Assembly: GCA_903946925.1 (NCBI GenBank)
Contig: CAJAXK010000103.1
Coordinates: forward strand, 1-64,000
DNA from: an uncultured Bacteroidales bacterium
GTDB lineage: Bacteria; Bacteroidota; Bacteroidia; Bacteroidales; UBA4417
Direction of reading: 5' to 3'
Length of the DNA stretch: 64,000 bases
The notes under the pieces were generated by a model that did no database searches, had not been told where the DNA came from, and saw only the letters and a list, made by a program, of their open reading frames with translations. A program made the translations under genes and the position numbers. Positions 53,359-62,400 of this stretch are shown piece by piece (the stretch's first letter is position 1; each line of letters starts with the position of its first letter).

Positions 53359-54438
53359 TTACCTTTTCACCCTTGCATTCCCTTGCCAGATACTCCATAC
53401 CATATCTTCGTCAGCAGGCTGGGCATAATCGGTTAAGAATGTTGTTGCCAGTGCACCGCTTGCCCAGCCAAATTGCATGCACTTTTCAGGAGTCCATTCT
53501 TTAAGGATGCCGTAAAGCAATCCGCCAACAAATCCATCGCCTCCGCCAATACGGTCGAGTACGTTAATCTCCCGTGGTTCAATCACATGCCAATTTTCGC
53601 CTTCGAGCATGATGGAACCCCAAAGGTGTTTGTTGGTGCTGATTACCTGCCGTAATGTTGTTGCAAAAACTGAAGCATCGGGAAATGCAATTTTTACCCG
53701 CTGAATCATCTTCTTGAAACTTTCAATCTTTGAATCAATATCTTTTCCTCCGGCTTCAGGCCCTTCAATGCCAAGGCAAAGTTGGAAATCCTCCTCATTC
53801 CCAACTAATATATCGGATACCGAAGCAATTTCAATAAAGATATCATGCAATTCTTTTTCACGGCCTTTCCAGAACGAAGCCCGGTAGTTCAGATCGAAAG
53901 AAATTCGGGTGCCGGCCTTTTTAGCAGCACGGGCCAATTCGAGGCAAAAAGTGCTGGTTTCGGGCGACAAGGCAGCAATAAGGCCCGAAAGGTGCATAAT
54001 CTGTACGCCTTCCTTTACGAAAATTCGTTCCAGGTCAAAATCCTGTACATTTAATGTGCGGCCAACTTCGCCTGCACGGTCGTTCTGCACCCGCGGACCG
54101 CGCGAACCGAAACCACTATCGGCAATATTGAACTGGTGACGGTAACCCCATGGATCGCCCTGTTCAATGTCTTTTCCTTCAAACGACATACGTCTGCCGG
54201 CCAGGTTACTTTTAATAAACTGAGCTATCGGACTGGCTTTCACGAAAGTAGTGAGTACTTTAACTGGTAAACCAAGATATGCCGGAATACTGGCAACATT
54301 GGTTTCGGCACTGGTAGCCTGCATTTTAAATGTATCGCTGCTATGGACTGGCTGCCCGTTTACAGGTGTTATCCGCACGCCCATGCTGGTTGGAACCAAA
54401 AGTGACCAAGTGAAATCTTTTTTAAGTTTTATGCCCAT
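53359..54438 (-). CDS. PfkB-family sugar-acid kinase (KdgK-like; possibly a gluconate kinase)
   Basis: The 359-residue protein has the PfkB core: AETNVASIPAYLG (substrate side), FDLNYRASFWK (182-191, typical of KdgK-type kinases), NEEDFQLCLG, and the anion-hole and catalytic-base motif GGGDGFVGG with Asp301. It is about 20-40 residues longer than usual, with a charged insertion near 85-125. It could phosphorylate 2-keto-3-deoxygluconate as in alginate pathways. In this operon, with a LarA-like epimerase and gnd but no KDPG aldolase, phosphorylation of D-gluconate is an alternative. It is 39 bp downstream of the SDR and 56 bp upstream of the LarA-like gene, so co-transcribed. Confidence 0.82.
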   Translation of the reverse strand: MGIKLKKDFTWSLLVPTSMGVRITPVNGQPVHSSDTFKMQATSAETNVASIPAYLGLPVKVLTTFVKASPIAQFIKSNLAGRRMSFEGKDIEQGDPWGYRHQFNIADSGFGSRGPRVQNDRAGEVGRTLNVQDFDLERIFVKEGVQIMHLSGLIAALSPETSTFCLELARAAKKAGTRISFDLNYRASFWKGREKELHDIFIEIASVSDILVGNEEDFQLCLGIEGPEAGGKDIDSKIESFKKMIQRVKIAFPDASVFATTLRQVISTNKHLWGSIMLEGENWHVIEPREINVLDRIGGGDGFVGGLLYGILKEWTPEKCMQFGWASGALATTFLTDYAQPADEDMVWSIWQGNARVKR

Positions 54439-54477
54439 GATATTATGATGTTGATTTAAACTAACAAATTTGTATCG

Positions 54478-55320
54478 CTAAACTCCACCGTAGGCACTAT
54501 AACCACCATCGACAGGAAGAATGATACCTGTAATAAATCCCGAAAGGTCGGAGAGCAAGAAAAGTGTGGCACCTTGCAAATCCTCAGGTTTCCCGTATTT
54601 GCCAACCGGAGTGTTTGATATAATTTTCAAACCACGTGGTGTTGGTGCGCCGGTTTTTTCATCGGTAAGCAAAAAGCGATTCTGGTTGGTGAGGAAAAAT
54701 CCAGGAGCGATGGCGTTAACGCGAATACCGGTTTTGGCCAGGTGAACCGCCAACCATTGGGTAAAGTTATTCACTGAAGCTTTTGCCGCTGAATAAGCAG
54801 GAATTTTTGTGAGGGGCCGGAACGAATTCATGGACGAAATATTCAGGATTACCCCTTTCCCTTTTTGTAGCATATCTGTTGCAAACACCATGCTTGGAAG
54901 GAGGGTACCGTTGAAATTCAGGGCAAAAACTTTGTCGAAACCATCCATTTCGAGACCAAAGAATGATTTTTCCAGATCGTTGATGTCGGTAAGTTGTTCA
55001 ATCTGGGTTGTAGCTTTGGGTGAATTGCCACCCGCACCGTTAATCAGTATGTCTATTGCCCCAAGTTTTTCATTAATTATTTTCTTGGCATCAATAAGCG
55101 ATTGTTTGTCGAGTACATTGGCTTCAACCCCAATGCAAACAATGTTATACTTTTCTGAAAGTCGGCTAGCAGAGTCTTCTGCAGCTTCCTTATTAATGTC
55201 GATGATGGCAGTTTTTATGCCCGTAGAAGCCATTGCTTCACATACCGCATAGCCAATAACCCCGGCGCCACCGGTAATTACGGCCACTTTTCCTTTCAGG
55301 TCCGAAAAATCAAAAGTCAT
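54478..55320 (-). CDS. SDR-family D-mannonate oxidoreductase (fructuronate reductase, UxuB-like)
   Basis: The 280-residue short-chain dehydrogenase has VAVITGGAGVIGYAV (Gly-rich NAD site, 16-23), the distinctive NGAGGNSPKATT block (94-105), Ser162/Ser163, Tyr176-x3-Lys180 (AYSAAKASVN) and a C-terminal PVDGGYSAYGGV. The NGAGGNxPKATT insert is the feature I associate with SDR-type D-mannonate oxidoreductases such as those in Bacillus and Bacteroidota uronate operons. It would reduce D-fructuronate from UxaC to D-mannonate with NADH. A DEH (unsaturated uronate) reductase is the main alternative in an alginate setting. It is 56 bp downstream of the LacI-family gene. Confidence 0.8.
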   Translation of the reverse strand: MTFDFSDLKGKVAVITGGAGVIGYAVCEAMASTGIKTAIIDINKEAAEDSASRLSEKYNIVCIGVEANVLDKQSLIDAKKIINEKLGAIDILINGAGGNSPKATTQIEQLTDINDLEKSFFGLEMDGFDKVFALNFNGTLLPSMVFATDMLQKGKGVILNISSMNSFRPLTKIPAYSAAKASVNNFTQWLAVHLAKTGIRVNAIAPGFFLTNQNRFLLTDEKTGAPTPRGLKIISNTPVGKYGKPEDLQGATLFLLSDLSGFITGIILPVDGGYSAYGGV

Positions 55321-55376
55321 TTTACAAATATTATTTTCGTTAGCAATTTGTTGTAGTTATGCGATTAAGCCGGAGC

Positions 55377-56453
55377 TTAAATCTTGAAGTTTTTGTAATA
55401 TTCTATATTCTCTTTCATGATTATGTCGATTGGGCTGAAGTTTAGCTTTTCGACAGTATGCTTCAGAAACAGGTGGTTAAAAAGCGCGAACACACTTTTA
55501 TATCCCTGTTCTTCAGGTTTCTGGCAAATTAAAAACTGGATTATCCCTTTTTCAATGTATTCAATATTTTCCTGCAATAAATCGTATCCGATTAAAATTA
55601 CATTTTTGATTTTATTCTTTTCGAAATAGCTGGCTACCAGGTGAACCCTGGAGTTTGCTACAAATAACCCTAAGGGTTTGTTGCTGCTTGCGAAAATGGC
55701 ATCCAAAGATTCATCCAAAGCGGCAGGCGACGAAATATCAACATCCATCGAATGAAGGATTGCCTGATCAGAATTTTCTTCCGAAAAATAAGACACAAAA
55801 CCCTTTTCACGCAAGTTTAAATGGTAAACAGGCGCTGATGGATTTAATGGCTTTACAATGTATATATGGCTGATTACCTGACTTATACTGAGGCTCATCA
55901 GCCTTGCGGCCAAATAACCACTTTGAGCTGAGTTTTGACCAAAATATGCCAGGTTTTCGCAGTTTTCGATAAACACATCAATAAAAACATAAGATAGTTC
56001 AAGTTGATCACACTTTTCGATCACCTTCAAGGAGGATTCATAAAAAACAGGGGCGAAGATGAAACCACTGGGATTTGATCCCAAAATTTGATTTGCTTTT
56101 TCTATGAAGCTGTTTTCGTTGCTGTAATCGAAAGTAGCAATCTGAAGCTCGAAGTTGAATTTTTTAATTTCGGCGGCGGCGGCCTTTATTCCAGCAAGAG
56201 GTTTTTCCCAGTAGGCATTGCTTTCAGGGTCGGGAATTAGGACGGAAATAGTATATTTAGTTTTGGAAGCCAGTGATTTAGCCAATAGATTAGGGGTGTA
56301 TCCCAATTCCTCAATAATACTCAGCACCTGTTCGCGGGTTGATTTAGCTACATCGCCACGGTTATGCAACACACGATCCACGGTGCCAATGGAAACATTT
56401 GCCTGTTTGGCAATGTCCTTTATACCAATTTTTAGTGCCGTTTCCTTTTTCAA
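55377..56453 (-). CDS. LacI-family transcriptional regulator of the uronate operon
   Basis: The protein has an N-terminal LacI HTH (IGIKDIAKQANVSIGTVDRVLHNRG...SIIEELGYTPNLLAKSLASK) and a periplasmic-binding-protein-like effector domain to the C-terminus. I start it at TTG 56451-56453 (358 residues). The ATG at 56516 lies inside a TATATTTG promoter box and its frame runs through an operator palindrome, so it is probably upstream of the transcript start. The protein probably binds CCGTTAACGTTAACGG-type sites (56528-56543 and 56486-56501) in its own promoter and so controls both itself and the operon downstream. A uronate or its intermediate is the likely inducer. Confidence 0.88.
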   Translation of the reverse strand: MKKETALKIGIKDIAKQANVSIGTVDRVLHNRGDVAKSTREQVLSIIEELGYTPNLLAKSLASKTKYTISVLIPDPESNAYWEKPLAGIKAAAAEIKKFNFELQIATFDYSNENSFIEKANQILGSNPSGFIFAPVFYESSLKVIEKCDQLELSYVFIDVFIENCENLAYFGQNSAQSGYLAARLMSLSISQVISHIYIVKPLNPSAPVYHLNLREKGFVSYFSEENSDQAILHSMDVDISSPAALDESLDAIFASSNKPLGLFVANSRVHLVASYFEKNKIKNVILIGYDLLQENIEYIEKGIIQFLICQKPEEQGYKSVFALFNHLFLKHTVEKLNFSPIDIIMKENIEYYKNFKI

Positions 56454-56485
56454 TGTTTGACGGATTTGTTGGACGCAATGAATTT

Positions 56486-56501
56486 CCGTTAACGTACACG
56501 G
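56486..56501. promoter_or_regulatory. LacI-type operator O2
   Basis: CCGTTAACGTACACGG matches the perfect operator O1 in all but two positions. It lies immediately downstream of the TATATTTG box on the minus strand, where a bound repressor would block initiation. Confidence 0.7.
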
Positions 56502-56509
56502 CAAATATA
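56502..56509 (-). promoter_or_regulatory. Candidate -7 promoter box of the lacI-type gene
   Basis: Minus-strand TATATTTG fits the Bacteroidota TAnnTTTG consensus and lies between the two LacI-type operators. No clean TTTG -33 box is found about 20 bp upstream. Confidence 0.5.
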
Positions 56510-56527
56510 TGAACATTTTTTAAAATA

Positions 56528-56543
56528 CCGTTAACGTTAACGG
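56528..56543. promoter_or_regulatory. LacI-type operator O1 (perfect 16-bp palindrome)
   Basis: CCGTTAACGTTAACGG is its own reverse complement. Its centre is 42 bp, four helical turns, from the centre of O2. It lies between the divergent lacI-type gene and the membrane-protein gene at 56687. Confidence 0.85.
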
Positions 56544-56572
56544 AAAATATTTTTAAACCCACAAAAACGCAT

Positions 56573-56580
56573 TACATTTG
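56573..56580 (+). promoter_or_regulatory. Candidate -7 promoter box of the membrane-protein gene
   Basis: TACATTTG on the plus strand fits TAnnTTTG and lies 30 bp beyond operator O1, so the LacI-family protein could affect both divergent promoters. The -33 region is only T-rich. Confidence 0.4.
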
Positions 56581-56686
56581 CAGTTAAAATGTGGTTGGGT
56601 AAGCCGCAAGATTTTTATCCCCTCCATTTACAGCATCAAAACCAGATAAAAGTTCCCTTTAACTCTCATTAACCAAAAACAATATT

Positions 56687-57205
56687 GTGGACACAGCAAC
56701 AATTCCTTCAAAATCATTCCGATACAACGCATTAATAACCGATATAGCAGCCTTGGTTTTTGTTGGCCTGGTTCCAGCGGCATCGCATTTGTTTAAAATC
56801 CCGGTTTATTATATCGAACCCATGCGCATAATGCTGGTATTGGCATTGCTATATTCTTCGCGGTGGAATGCTTATGCACTGGCCATTGTGTTGCCTTTAT
56901 TTTCATTCCTGGTTTCAGGGCATCCTGCGCCAATAAAAATGATGATCATAATGGCAGAACTCTTAGTTAATGCTTGGCTATTTCTTTATTTCTACAAAAA
57001 ATTCGAAAAACCATTCCTGAGTGCTTTTGGTTCCATTCTCATCAGCAAAGTGTTCTGTTATGCCATGTACTTTGTAGTGTTTTCGATGGCATTTGTAAAA
57101 GCCGAGGCACAAACGGCATTTTTAATCGCTCAGTTGACATTGACGATTTTATTAAGTGGAGTGGTATGGTTTATCAATTATCGAAGGAAATCAAGGGCTG
57201 TATAG
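56687..57205 (+). CDS. Small integral membrane protein of unknown function
   Basis: The 172-residue protein starts at GTG (56687); no earlier in-frame ATG is seen. It has about five or six hydrophobic helices: AALVFVGLVPAASHLF, MRIMLVLALLYS, YALAIVLPLFSFLVSG, IIMAELLVNAWLFLYFY, ISKVFCYAMYFVVFSMAF and AQLTLTILLSGVVWFI. It ends in a basic tail. The size and the HPAPIKMM-to-AELLVN segment recall S-components of ECF-type vitamin transporters, but this is a loose resemblance. It is divergent from the LacI-family gene and shares the operator region, so it may be a member of the same regulon. Confidence 0.7.
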   Translation: MDTATIPSKSFRYNALITDIAALVFVGLVPAASHLFKIPVYYIEPMRIMLVLALLYSSRWNAYALAIVLPLFSFLVSGHPAPIKMMIIMAELLVNAWLFLYFYKKFEKPFLSAFGSILISKVFCYAMYFVVFSMAFVKAEAQTAFLIAQLTLTILLSGVVWFINYRRKSRAV

Positions 57206-57384
57206 TTGATAGAAAACCAAATATTGTATCTGTTCAGTGCCTAAAGTTACGAGTGTTTAAAGTTCAATAATAATTTTAATTGCTTTATTAACCAAGTACT
57301 TAGCATTTAAAAGTTTGTACGAATTGGAGATTACTGTTAGCGCCATTTTTCTGAATTATGAAGATTAAAAGGTTCGAGGCATTA

Positions 57385-57420
57385 ACTTTAGGCACTTTAA
57401 GTACTTTAGGCACTTTAAGT
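57385..57420. repeat. Exact 18-bp tandem duplication
   Basis: ACTTTAGGCACTTTAAGT occurs twice in succession (57385-57402, 57403-57420), and related words occur around 57240. Function unknown. Confidence 0.8.
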
Positions 57421-57611
57421 ACTCTTCGATCATTAAAATTTCTGTTGGCCGAACAAGTACAATAAATTATTTGCCATACCTATCACTCGTAGGAGTATAT
57501 AATAAGTTTGTTTGCCTATACCTATCACTCTTAAGTAGTTATATACAAAAATATGCGACTTTCGCGTGTTTGCTTTCGACAACAAAATACTGGATTTGGC
57601 ATAAATAACAA

Positions 57612-57639
57612 TTGCCTATCCTGTTAAGCCTTATCTTTG
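57612..57639 (+). promoter_or_regulatory. Candidate sigma-ABfr-type promoter of the phosphofructokinase gene
   Basis: The -7 box TATCTTTG (57632-57639) fits TAnnTTTG. A TTG at 57612-57614 lies 17 bp upstream, slightly closer than the usual 19-21. Initiation near 57645 would place the ATG at 57663 about 18 nt into the mRNA. Confidence 0.5.
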
Positions 57640-57662
57640 CACCCGAATTAAAAACAAGAAAA

Positions 57663-58700
57663 ATGGCTCTATCAACTCGTGGAATGAAAATTGGAATACT
57701 CACCGCCGGCGGCGATTGCCCAGGGATAAATGCTGCCATACGTGGAGTTGGTAAAACCGCTATTACCGAGTATGGGATGAAAGTAATCGGCATTTCATCA
57801 GGTTTCCGTGGTTTGATTGAGAAGGATTACATCGAACTGGAAGAAAACCAGCTTTCGGGTATGCTAACCCTGGGTGGCACGGTTTTAGGCACTTCGCGCG
57901 ATAAACCTTTCAAAAATGACCCTGCAACAGGTGTAAATGTATCGAAAATAATAAAGAAAAACTATAAGGAAATCGGTTTGGATGCCTTGGTGGTGATTGG
58001 CGGCAACGGCACACAAAAAACAGCATCAAAACTTGCTGCCGAAGGCTTGAATATTATTGGTTTGCCAAAAACCATCGATAACGATGTGTATGGCACAGAT
58101 GTTACGTTTGGGTTCGACACAGCGGTAAGTATTGCCACCGAGGCTATCGACAGGCTACACTCAACCGCAAATTCGCATAAGCGCATCATGATCATCGAAC
58201 TGATGGGTCACCATGCCGGTTGGATTTCGCTGTATTCGGGCGTTGCCGGCGGGGGCGACATAATCCTTATACCCGAAATACCTTATGATTTAGACATTGT
58301 AGCTCGCCACCTCGAAAAGCGGGCCAAGAACAAAAAGCCATATTCCATTGTGGTTGTGGCTGAGGGTATTGCAAAGCCAAAAGGCGTTTCGGCAGCCTCA
58401 TTCATTTCGCAATCCATACGCGAAAGGACCGGCCTCGAAACCCGCGAAACCATACTTGGTTACGTGCAGCGCGGTGGTTCGCCCACAGCCATGGATCGCA
58501 TACTTGCCACCCGCTATGGTGCCCACGCCGTTGAACTTATTGCCGAAGGCAAATTCGGGCTTATGGTGTGCAAAGATGGCGAAACCATTACGTCAGTGCC
58601 ATTGGAACAGGTTGGCGGAAAGCTTAAACTCGTACCACCCGATCATTCCATTATAAAAAAATCACGCAAAATGGGAATTTGTTTTGGGGATGTGAAGTAG
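57663..58700 (+). CDS. pfkA: 6-phosphofructokinase
   Basis: From the ATG at 57663 the product is 345 residues; the in-frame TTG at 57612 lies within the promoter, so I reject it. Motifs: ILTAGGDCPGINAAIRGV, VVIGGNGTQKTASKL, LPKTIDNDVYGTDVTFGFDTA (catalytic TIDND), ELMGHHAGWISL and YVQRGGSPTAMDR. The enzyme phosphorylates fructose 6-phosphate in glycolysis. The phosphoryl-donor region is mixed: GGNGT (Gly at the position equal to E. coli 104, which favours ATP, with Asn instead of Asp103) and PKTIDND (Lys124-type). It appears to be a stand-alone gene. Confidence 0.92.
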   Translation: MALSTRGMKIGILTAGGDCPGINAAIRGVGKTAITEYGMKVIGISSGFRGLIEKDYIELEENQLSGMLTLGGTVLGTSRDKPFKNDPATGVNVSKIIKKNYKEIGLDALVVIGGNGTQKTASKLAAEGLNIIGLPKTIDNDVYGTDVTFGFDTAVSIATEAIDRLHSTANSHKRIMIIELMGHHAGWISLYSGVAGGGDIILIPEIPYDLDIVARHLEKRAKNKKPYSIVVVAEGIAKPKGVSAASFISQSIRERTGLETRETILGYVQRGGSPTAMDRILATRYGAHAVELIAEGKFGLMVCKDGETITSVPLEQVGGKLKLVPPDHSIIKKSRKMGICFGDVK

Positions 58701-58709
58701 GGATGTGGG

Positions 58710-58950
58710 ATGTGGGATTGGCGATGGCGGATTGCCCCTAATCCCCAAAACCCAAACCCAAAAACCTCTCTTTAAGATTGCGGATTGCAGATTGCAGATT
58801 GCCCCTAATCCCCAAAACCCAAACCCTAAAACCTCTCTTTAAGATTACGGATTGGCGATTGCGGATTGCGGATTGCCCCAAACCCCAACACCAAAAACCT
58901 CCCCAAAAGGATTGCAGATTGGCCCTAATCCCTAAAACCCAACCCAAAAA
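58710..58950. repeat. Degenerate tandem repeat: GATTGCG words inside units of about 67-74 bp
   Basis: GATTGCCCCTAATCCCC followed by AAAACCCAAACCC and CCTCTCTTTAAGATT recurs starting at 58730 and 58797, with degenerate copies near 58871 and 58917. Between them, 7-bp words (GATTGCG/GATTGCA) repeat in runs. Open frames through it are chance. Confidence 0.75.
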
Positions 58951-58961
58951 AACATTATAAA

Positions 58962-59009
58962 GCCCTGAAAGGGCGAAATATGACCAGCCGTGGGTGCAGC
59001 CCACGGCTG
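58962..59009. repeat. REP-like element with two palindromes
   Basis: GCCCT-GAA-AGGGC (58962-58974) is followed by a 10-bp perfect stem, CAGCCGTGGG (58985-58994) with CCCACGGCTG (59000-59009). Two GC-rich hairpins in an AT-rich gap resemble dispersed REP-type elements of Bacteroidota. No transposase is nearby. Confidence 0.6.
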
Positions 59010-59437
59010 AAGGAATGAAATATCCATTTTTACAATCCATGGATGAAAGAATGTAATTTCCCCATCAATATATGCAGCCATCCGAACATATCAACCTAAA
59101 AAGCTATTTCCCCTCCATTTTACAGTATATTTACCTGTTTTCGTCCCTTTACAATTCCTAATGTTATTTTTAAGCCGCTAATCCACACCTTTTTTTATCC
59201 AAACCCTATATTTTTCTTTCTGATTTATACTTAATTACTAATTTTACAAACTTATTTCTGCCAATGGGATTTCAACCAAACGGGATAGCCATTTGCTAAG
59301 AAACCGGCAAGCGAACATGATAATAACTTTATCATGGCCAACATACGGATTGCTGCCATTACCATACCACGGATATTATGTTAAAACCTGCTTTGGAAGC
59401 ACAATTCCAAGGAGACTTTAAAAATAGGAAAACCCGA

Positions 59438-62400
59438 ATGAGAAAAACATTACTGATATTTCTCCCCATATTTTTTGCTGCGTTTTCGCTGAAAGCCCAG
59501 GAAATTGTTGGCTCCAACGATACTACCATTTGCCATGGCAGCCCTGCTGAATTACATGCCTCACTAATAAATGGGAGTTATGGAACATCAAGTTATTCGT
59601 TTGAGACGTATGCTTACACACCCGAAGCGTTTACTGGAGGAACCCATGTTGCCTTTATTGGTGATCACGACGACAAAGTTTCTGGCCCGTTTAATATTGG
59701 GTTCAACTTTTGTTTTTTCAATCAAACCTATACCCAATTTTGTGTTGGCTCAAATGGATGGGTGGGTTTTACATATAACACGAACTGGACTGCTTACAAT
59801 GCTGAACTACTTCCAAATGCTGTCGGTGGGACACCACAGAATTGCATATTTGCCCCATGGCTCGATTGGTGGCCTGATAATCCAACAAATCCAACCTCTG
59901 GTGAACAGAACGTTTTTTATTATACAACCGGTACCGCCCCTAATAGAAAATTGGTTGTTTATTGGAAGAATTGCTCAATGTTTAATAACTCTTGTCAGAA
60001 TGATCCCGAAAAATATGGCACATTTCAAATTGTATTGAATGAGCAAAGCAGTGTAATTGATAACCATATCCAATATAAACCGATTTGTCAGAATGAAGTG
60101 GCCACCCAAGGAGTACAGAATTTGGGCGGAACCCAAGCATTTATTGCTACGGGTAGAAACCAAACAGTGTGGTCTGCTCAAAACGAAAGCACCCGTTTTG
60201 TCCCCAGCGGAATAAAGTGGTACACAGGCGGTTATCCCGGAGGAACAGTTGTTGGATATGGTGCCGTGCTGAATGTTTCCCCATCTGTTACAACAACCTA
60301 CACTGTAGTGGTCGAAACTTGTGCCGGCGGTGGTGCAATTACCAAGAATATTACAGTTACTGTAATACCACTGCCAACCGCCGATGCTGGTCCTAATATT
60401 GTAACTTGTATGCCGGGCACTGGTGCAGCCATTACCAGCACCGCAACCAATTATAGCACTGTTGCTTGGTCAACTTCTTCTACCACTGGCGGATATTTCA
60501 ATAACCCCAATACGCTTAACACAATTTACTATCCATCCCTGCCCGATATCGTTGCGGGTTCGGTTACTTTAACGTTAACAGCAACAGGTGCGCCGGGTTG
60601 CAACGCATTTGCCACAAGTTCGATGACACTTTCTGCCGCTCCTTATCCTATTGCCCTGGCAGGCATTGATGGTAGTGTTTGCTCAAATAGCAGTTATTCG
60701 TTGAATGGTTCTGCGTCTGGTTCCGGACTTACGGTTTGGACCAAATCAGGCGATGGCGGTTTTTTAAACCCAAACAGTCCGATTACACTATACACACCTG
60801 GCCCTAACGATATTTTAAACGGAGAAGTTGACCTTTACATAACCTCCAACGGATCAGGCCCATGTACTGGGTTTTCGGATGCAGATACAATTCACCTTAC
60901 TGTTATTCATACCCCATCGGTCTTTGCCGGCGATGATTTTCAGCATTGTGTTGGAACCGATGTTACCTTAAGCGGGGCAACTGCCGATTATTATCAGTCG
61001 GTGCATTGGTCAACTTCGGGAACAGGAACTTTTGTGGATTCAACCCTTGTACATGCGGTTTATCGTCCAAGCGCTGCCGATATTTTGGGCAAAACGGTTG
61101 ACCTTACTTTGCATATAGTGCCTACTTCGCCATGCGTAGCCATTTCGGACCATGTTCAGGTTACTTTGGTACGACCACCAACCGCAAATGCAGGACCATC
61201 ATCGGATGCCATCTGCGCATCAGGTTTTTACACCTTATCAGCATCGGACACAACCCAAAGCCCGGGAATTGTTTGGACAAGTTCTGGCACAGGCACATTT
61301 AGCGATGGCCTTGCGCTGCACCCGGTTTACACACCATCCACCGATGACACACTTGCTGGAACAGTAACGCTAACGCTCACGGCCTCAAGCAATGCGCCAT
61401 GCAGCGTGGCCGTTGATGATTTAGTTTTATCCATCAACCCATTGCCGGTGCCAACTGCGTTTGGGCCTCCTTCGGTTTGCCTCAATTCAACGGGTAAAGT
61501 TTACCTTTCGCAATCCGGAATGAACGGTTATTCGTGGGAAACTTCATCGGGTGGCATTATTACCGCTGGGGGGACGCCAACCGCCGATACGGCTATGGTA
61601 ACATGGAATACGGTTGGACCGCAATTCGTAAAAATAAATTACAGCAATGCTTATGGATGTTCGGCGGTAGCGGCAACCCAATTCCCTGTTATGGTTAACC
61701 CATTGCCAAACCCTAATGTTTATGGAAATAAATCGGTTTGTCTCAATACCAGCCATATCTATTTTACCGAAGAAGGCATGACCGACTACGAATGGAACCT
61801 TTCGCCTGGTGGCACCATAACGGCGGGAGTTGGGAACGACACCATAACGGTGCTTTGGTCGGGCGATGGTATTCAGATGGTAAATGTTAATTATGCCGAT
61901 GCCAATGGATGCAGGGCAGAAAACCCTACCTATTCCGATATTACGGTTCAAGCTTTGCCCGAACCAATTTTGGGTGGGCCGTCGCCCGTTTGTTTCAATT
62001 CCATTGATAACGAATATTCAACCGATGGCGCTATGACCGACTATATTTGGAATGTTACAGGTGGCACCATAACCTCGGGCGGGATTGGGACAAGCAACAA
62101 AGCAACCGTTCATTGGGATGGTGTGGGGCCTTATTCCGTAAGCGTAAACTACACCAACAGCGATGGATGTACAGCCGCATTGCCAACGGTTTATAATGTT
62201 ACGGTAAATACTTTGCCAATCCCCGATTTAAGTGGCCCAAACCCGGTATGCTTTAACTCAGAAGGAAATGTTTACACCACAAATTCAGCAATGACGGGCT
62301 ACATTTGGAATATTTCCGGTGGAACGATTTCGGAAGGAGGAACTTCGACCAGCAATACAGCAACTGTAAAATGGGATGGAACAGGGCCTCATTCCATAAA

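Larger units (their letters stand above)
57206..57662. other. Intergenic region with an 18-bp tandem repeat and the pfkA promoter
   Basis: About 450 bp. It has an exact 18-bp tandem duplication (57385-57420), two copies of a CCTATCACTC-containing word (57475-57488, 57517-57530), and a promoter-like box at 57632-57639. No gene is recognised. Confidence 0.6.
58701..59437. other. Intergenic region with word repeats and a REP-like element
   Basis: This 737-bp stretch holds the GATTGC word repeats (58710-58950) and the paired hairpins (58962-59009). 59040-59437 shows no gene, promoter or repeat that I recognise. Confidence 0.6.

Noticed and set aside
55377-56516. Longer LacI-family frame starting at ATG 56516 (379 residues)
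   Set aside because: The ATG lies in a TAnnTTTG-type promoter box and the first codons run through operator O2. The HTH begins only near residue 30, so the shorter TTG start is preferred.
58738-59040. 100-codon minus-strand frame in the word-repeat region
   Set aside because: It is made of translated GATTGC-type repeats and a REP-like hairpin, so it is not a gene.
59571-60038. 155-codon plus-strand frame in the N-terminal part of the adhesin
   Set aside because: It lies in another frame of the open reading frame that starts at 59438 and has no signal or family features.
60545-60570. TTAACGTTAAC similarity to the LacI-type operator
   Set aside because: It is a partial match inside the adhesin coding sequence, without the CCG/CGG ends and not near a promoter.
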